From positions 1-7,527 of the forward strand of contig CALFLO010000025.1 of NCBI GenBank assembly GCA_937880175.1: a DNA stretch of 7,527 bases, read 5' to 3'. Below the pieces are notes generated by a model. That model saw only the letters and a list, made by a program, of their open reading frames with translations. It ran no database searches and was not told where the DNA came from. Position 1 is the first letter of the stretch. Every line of letters begins with the position of its first letter. The stretch is from an uncultured Gluconobacter sp. Its GTDB lineage: Bacteria > Pseudomonadota > Alphaproteobacteria > Acetobacterales > Acetobacteraceae. The position numbers were made by a program, and so were the translations under genes. Shown here piece by piece: positions 5,133 through 7,527 of this stretch.

Positions 5133-6314
5133 GTGTTTCAACCCGATCGCCGTTCCGTTCTGCGTGGCGCCGCTGCTGCTTTCCTGACCGGGACGGTAGC
5201 GCGCGCTGCAACGCGTGAGCCGCATCCGGCGGACGTCATGACGCAGCCTGTCCGCGATTTTGGGCCGCATGCTCCACCTGCTTTCGTGCCGGACCCGGAT
5301 ATCCTCTCGCTTGATCCATCTTTCGGTGATCTGGTTTTCAAGAATGGCAGTATCGAACGCGTCTGGAGCGGTGGCGGTTGGCTGGAAGGGCCTGCCTGGG
5401 TCAGCGAAGGCCGCTTTCTGCTGTTGTCCGATACGGTCCGAAGCACGCAGTACCGCTTCCTGCCGGACGAGAACCTGATGACGACCTATCGGAAGGAAAG
5501 CTTCAACAGCAACGGCAATACTGTGGATCCGCAGGGGCGTATTCTGACCTGCGAGCATGGTCTGCGTCGGGTCATCCGCTGGGAGCAGGACGGAACCTGC
5601 ACCGTGCTGGCGGACCGCTTTGAGGGACAGGGGCTGAACTCTCCGAACGACATCATCGTCAATCCTGTGGATGGGAGCATGCTGTTCACGGATCCGGCCT
5701 ATGGAGACTGTCTCGCGGAAGGACATCCGGACGCACCGGGTGGTCGTGCAAATCGCGAGGGCAGGCTGCGCTGGAACATCGGCACCGAAGCCACGACGCA
5801 GTTCGGAACGGTAAAGCGTCAGGCCGACCATACATTCCGCATTGACGGGCAGAGTGGCAGGCTTGAGGCCGTGCTGAGCGAGACGCAGGTGCCGGGGCCG
5901 AACGGGCTTTGTCTCTCGCCGGACTTCAAGACGCTTTATGTGATTTCCACGGCGCCTGATCCCGGTCTGACCGGCCCGGGTGGCGACCGGAAAATCCGGG
6001 CGTTCGATATGGTCAATGGTCGTCCGCAGAATGGCCGTGTGCTCTGTGATATGACTCTGGACGGGCAGCAGCTCGTGCCGGATGGCATGAAGGCGGATGT
6101 GTTTGGCAATCTGTGGTGCGGGGCCTCAGGTCCGTACGGCTTGTGCGGCGTGTTCTGCTACAGTCCGGCCGGGAAGCTGCTGGGACGCATCCGGTTGCCC
6201 CATGGTGTGTCGAACCTGACGTTCGGCGGCCTCAAGCGAAACGAGCTCTATATGTGCGCGGCCGGAGCCCTGTATCGTGTCATGCTGAATACGCAGGGGG
6301 CGGCACTGTGCTGA
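5133..6314 (+). CDS. Tat-exported SMP-30/gluconolactonase family lactonase
   Basis: A 393-residue exported six-bladed beta-propeller of the SMP-30/gluconolactonase family. The N-terminus DRRSVLRG at 5-12 is a twin-arginine motif, followed by an Ala-rich stretch and an ARA site with likely cleavage after residue 25. Folded, metal-bound enzyme would therefore reach the periplasm. Predicted divalent-metal ligands are Glu85 in WLEGPAW, Asn257 in GPNGL and Asp317 in VPDGM; Asn172 in NSPND is a further conserved active-site residue. Segments such as NSNGNT, CEHG and LFTDPAYG favour the bacterial gluconolactonase branch (Zymomonas Gnl-like) over animal SMP-30. Family role: hydrolysis of D-glucono-1,5-lactone or a related aldonolactone to the acid. 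In acetic acid bacteria the lactone forms in the periplasm by membrane PQQ glucose dehydrogenase, so location and likely substrate agree (inference). The true lactone could differ, for example xylonolactone. The start is GTG with a strong ribosome site. The protein is longer than cytosolic family members because of the leader and an N-terminal extension. Confidence 0.9.
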   Translation: MFQPDRRSVLRGAAAAFLTGTVARAATREPHPADVMTQPVRDFGPHAPPAFVPDPDILSLDPSFGDLVFKNGSIERVWSGGGWLEGPAWVSEGRFLLLSDTVRSTQYRFLPDENLMTTYRKESFNSNGNTVDPQGRILTCEHGLRRVIRWEQDGTCTVLADRFEGQGLNSPNDIIVNPVDGSMLFTDPAYGDCLAEGHPDAPGGRANREGRLRWNIGTEATTQFGTVKRQADHTFRIDGQSGRLEAVLSETQVPGPNGLCLSPDFKTLYVISTAPDPGLTGPGGDRKIRAFDMVNGRPQNGRVLCDMTLDGQQLVPDGMKADVFGNLWCGASGPYGLCGVFCYSPAGKLLGRIRLPHGVSNLTFGGLKRNELYMCAAGALYRVMLNTQGAALC

Positions 6315-6325
6315 GTTTTCAGCAC
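6308..6325 (+). terminator. Perfect 7-bp hairpin over the lactonase stop codon (possible terminator)
   Basis: GTGCTGA (6308-6314) and TCAGCAC (6319-6325) are exact inverted repeats around a four-base GTTT loop. The TGA stop codon forms the last three bases of the left arm. No run of T follows (the next bases are TGAAGAATGG), so it does not fit a standard intrinsic terminator. It may instead stabilise the 3' end of the mRNA or be a chance structure. It is the only clear hairpin in the 147-base gap before the antiporter gene. Confidence 0.3.
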
Positions 6326-6461
6326 TGAAGAATGGGTCACGGCAGTTTTCGGAAGAAACTTCGTACGGTGCTGCGCAGTTAAGCATGTTGGATCTGTCCG
6401 CAGTTGGTTTGCCATGCCGTAAGCCGTTGCCGGAGCGGAGGTCGGCGAGGGGATTGCAGTC

Positions 6462-7527
6462 ATGAACTCTCTGGGGCTGTTTGCTCTGCTTCTGGCTGTC
6501 GCGACGCTGCTCGGAATCATCAACTACCGGACGCTGAAACTCCCGCTGACCATTGGCATCCTGCTGATTTCGATGCTGATTTCTCTCGTCGTCATGATTC
6601 TGAACCCCCTGTTCCCGGGCTATGATCTGCAACAGGTTCCGCAGGCCCTGTTGGGAACGATCAACCTGCCGCGGACGCTGCTGGATGGGGCCCTGTCCTT
6701 CCTGCTGTTTGCGGGCGCGATGCAGGTTGATCTGGGGCTGCTGGTGTCGCGTGGGAAATCGGTGGCGGCGCTGGCGATACTGGGAACATCTCTGGCTGTG
6801 GGGCTGCTGGCTGTTCCGGCCTGGCTTATTTTTCCAGTGTTCGGACTGGCGGTGCCTTTCAGCTGGTGTGTGTTGCTCGGGGCCATGCTTGCGCCCACCG
6901 ATCCGGTTTCGGTCGTGGGCATGTTGCGTCGGCTCGGACTGCCGCCGGCATTACAGGCCACATTTGCGGGTGAGAGCCTGTTCAATGACGGCGTGGGCGT
7001 CGTCATTTTCGGGACCATGATCGGTCTGGCGACTGGGGAGACGAGTTCCGTCTCAATCGGGGATTTCGTGCTGCGGTTTCTGGTGGAAGCCGTGGGTGGC
7101 GGTCTGCTGGGCGCCTTCACGGGCTGGCTGACCCTGCTGCTGCTTCGGGGGGTGGAAGACACGCAGATCGATCTGCTGGGATCTCTGGCGCTGGCGACCG
7201 GGACGTACAGTCTTGCAAACGGGCTGCACATGTCCGGGCCGATTGCGGTCGTGGTGGCGGGAATGAGCCTCGCGGGAAAGGCAGGGCATCGGGCCATTAC
7301 GCAGAAATCCCGTGAAGAAATGGTCGTCTTCTGGAACCTGATCGACGAAATCCTGAACGCGCTGCTTTTCCTGCTGATCGGGTTCGAACTTCTGGAAATC
7401 AGGCTCCATCTGGCACCGCTTCTGACGATGCTGGTAGTGATTCCGCTTTCGGTTCTGGTGCGGGGCGCGAGCGTCTTTCTCTCCACCATGCCCGTTCATC
7501 TGCAACCGGGGGAGCGGGGGCGGGCGC
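6462..7527 (+). CDS. CPA1-family Na+(K+)/H+ antiporter (NhaP-type), 3' end outside window
   Basis: The frame is open from ATG 6462 to the window end, giving 355 residues of a polytopic inner-membrane protein with roughly ten hydrophobic segments visible. Diagnostic CPA1 motifs are present: LAPTDPVSV with Thr146-Asp147-Pro148 in the discontinuous helix, and AGESLFNDGVGVV with Glu171 and the ion-binding pair Asn175-Asp176. Further along are WNLIDEILNALLF (Trp291, Glu296) and a conserved Arg334 in VLVRGASV. Family role: electroneutral exchange of cytoplasmic Na+ or K+ for protons, for pH and salt homeostasis; the cation cannot be told from sequence. The Asn-Asp pair rather than Asp-Asp is the usual mark of CPA1 over CPA2. 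The start is supported by GAGGGGA at 6447-6453, eight bases upstream, and by an immediate first membrane helix. The 147-base gap upstream suggests its own promoter, but none could be read. The C-terminal region, including any cytoplasmic tail, lies beyond the window. Confidence 0.93.
   Translation, partial: MNSLGLFALLLAVATLLGIINYRTLKLPLTIGILLISMLISLVVMILNPLFPGYDLQQVPQALLGTINLPRTLLDGALSFLLFAGAMQVDLGLLVSRGKSVAALAILGTSLAVGLLAVPAWLIFPVFGLAVPFSWCVLLGAMLAPTDPVSVVGMLRRLGLPPALQATFAGESLFNDGVGVVIFGTMIGLATGETSSVSIGDFVLRFLVEAVGGGLLGAFTGWLTLLLLRGVEDTQIDLLGSLALATGTYSLANGLHMSGPIAVVVAGMSLAGKAGHRAITQKSREEMVVFWNLIDEILNALLFLLIGFELLEIRLHLAPLLTMLVVIPLSVLVRGASVFLSTMPVHLQPGERGRA

Noticed and set aside
4710..5831. 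A 373-codon minus-strand frame across the topoisomerase and lactonase genes.
   Set aside because: It spans the junction of two well-supported plus-strand genes, shows no family motif, and is explained by codon bias of the opposite strand.
6620..7489. A 289-codon minus-strand frame, rich in Ser, Pro and Thr.
   Set aside because: It lies opposite clear CPA1 antiporter motifs (TDP, ESLFND); its composition is what the reverse of hydrophobic Leu/Gly/Val codons gives.

Overview
The window looks like chromosomal core sequence of an acetic acid bacterium (Acetobacteraceae, Gluconobacter-like). This placement is inferred from the GC-rich alphaproteobacterial codon use, a Tat-exported gluconolactonase-type enzyme suited to periplasmic sugar oxidation, and the gene order cysteine desulfurase, cysteine desulfurase, ferredoxin, mnmA. 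No marker gene fixes the genus. Nine protein genes fill almost the whole window. No RNA gene, insertion sequence, phage gene, CRISPR array or attachment site is visible.

Bases 1-3636 (+ strand) read as one tightly packed operon for sulfur handling. It holds the C-terminal end of a first cysteine desulfurase, a complete second cysteine desulfurase (419-1561), an adrenodoxin-type [2Fe-2S] ferredoxin (1584-1898), the tRNA 2-thiouridylase MnmA (1904-2989), and a glutathione S-transferase-like protein (2989-3636) whose start overlaps the mnmA stop. The inferred logic is that the desulfurases take sulfur from cysteine as persulfide, the ferredoxin supplies electrons for Fe-S assembly, and MnmA uses sulfur to make 2-thiouridine at position 34 of tRNAs. 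MnmA carries a CxxC plus distal Cys pattern instead of the DxxC seen in E. coli, so it may itself be an Fe-S enzyme.

Bases 3640-3849 (- strand) encode a 69-residue putative lipoprotein that converges on the operon with only three bases between stop codons. A 131-base divergent spacer (3850-3980) follows, containing a tandem 10-bp repeat. Bases 3981-6314 (+ strand) carry a poxvirus-type DNA topoisomerase IB with a complete catalytic set and, 33 bases later, the Tat-exported SMP-30/gluconolactonase family protein. A small perfect hairpin overlaps the latter's stop codon. From 6462 to the window end runs the N-terminal part of a CPA1-type Na+(K+)/H+ antiporter.

I see no clearly new system. The points most worth checking are the paired, diverged desulfurases with a ferredoxin beside a CxxC-type MnmA, the altered GQRxGLG motif in that MnmA, the tandem repeat in the divergent spacer, and the small unclassified lipoprotein.
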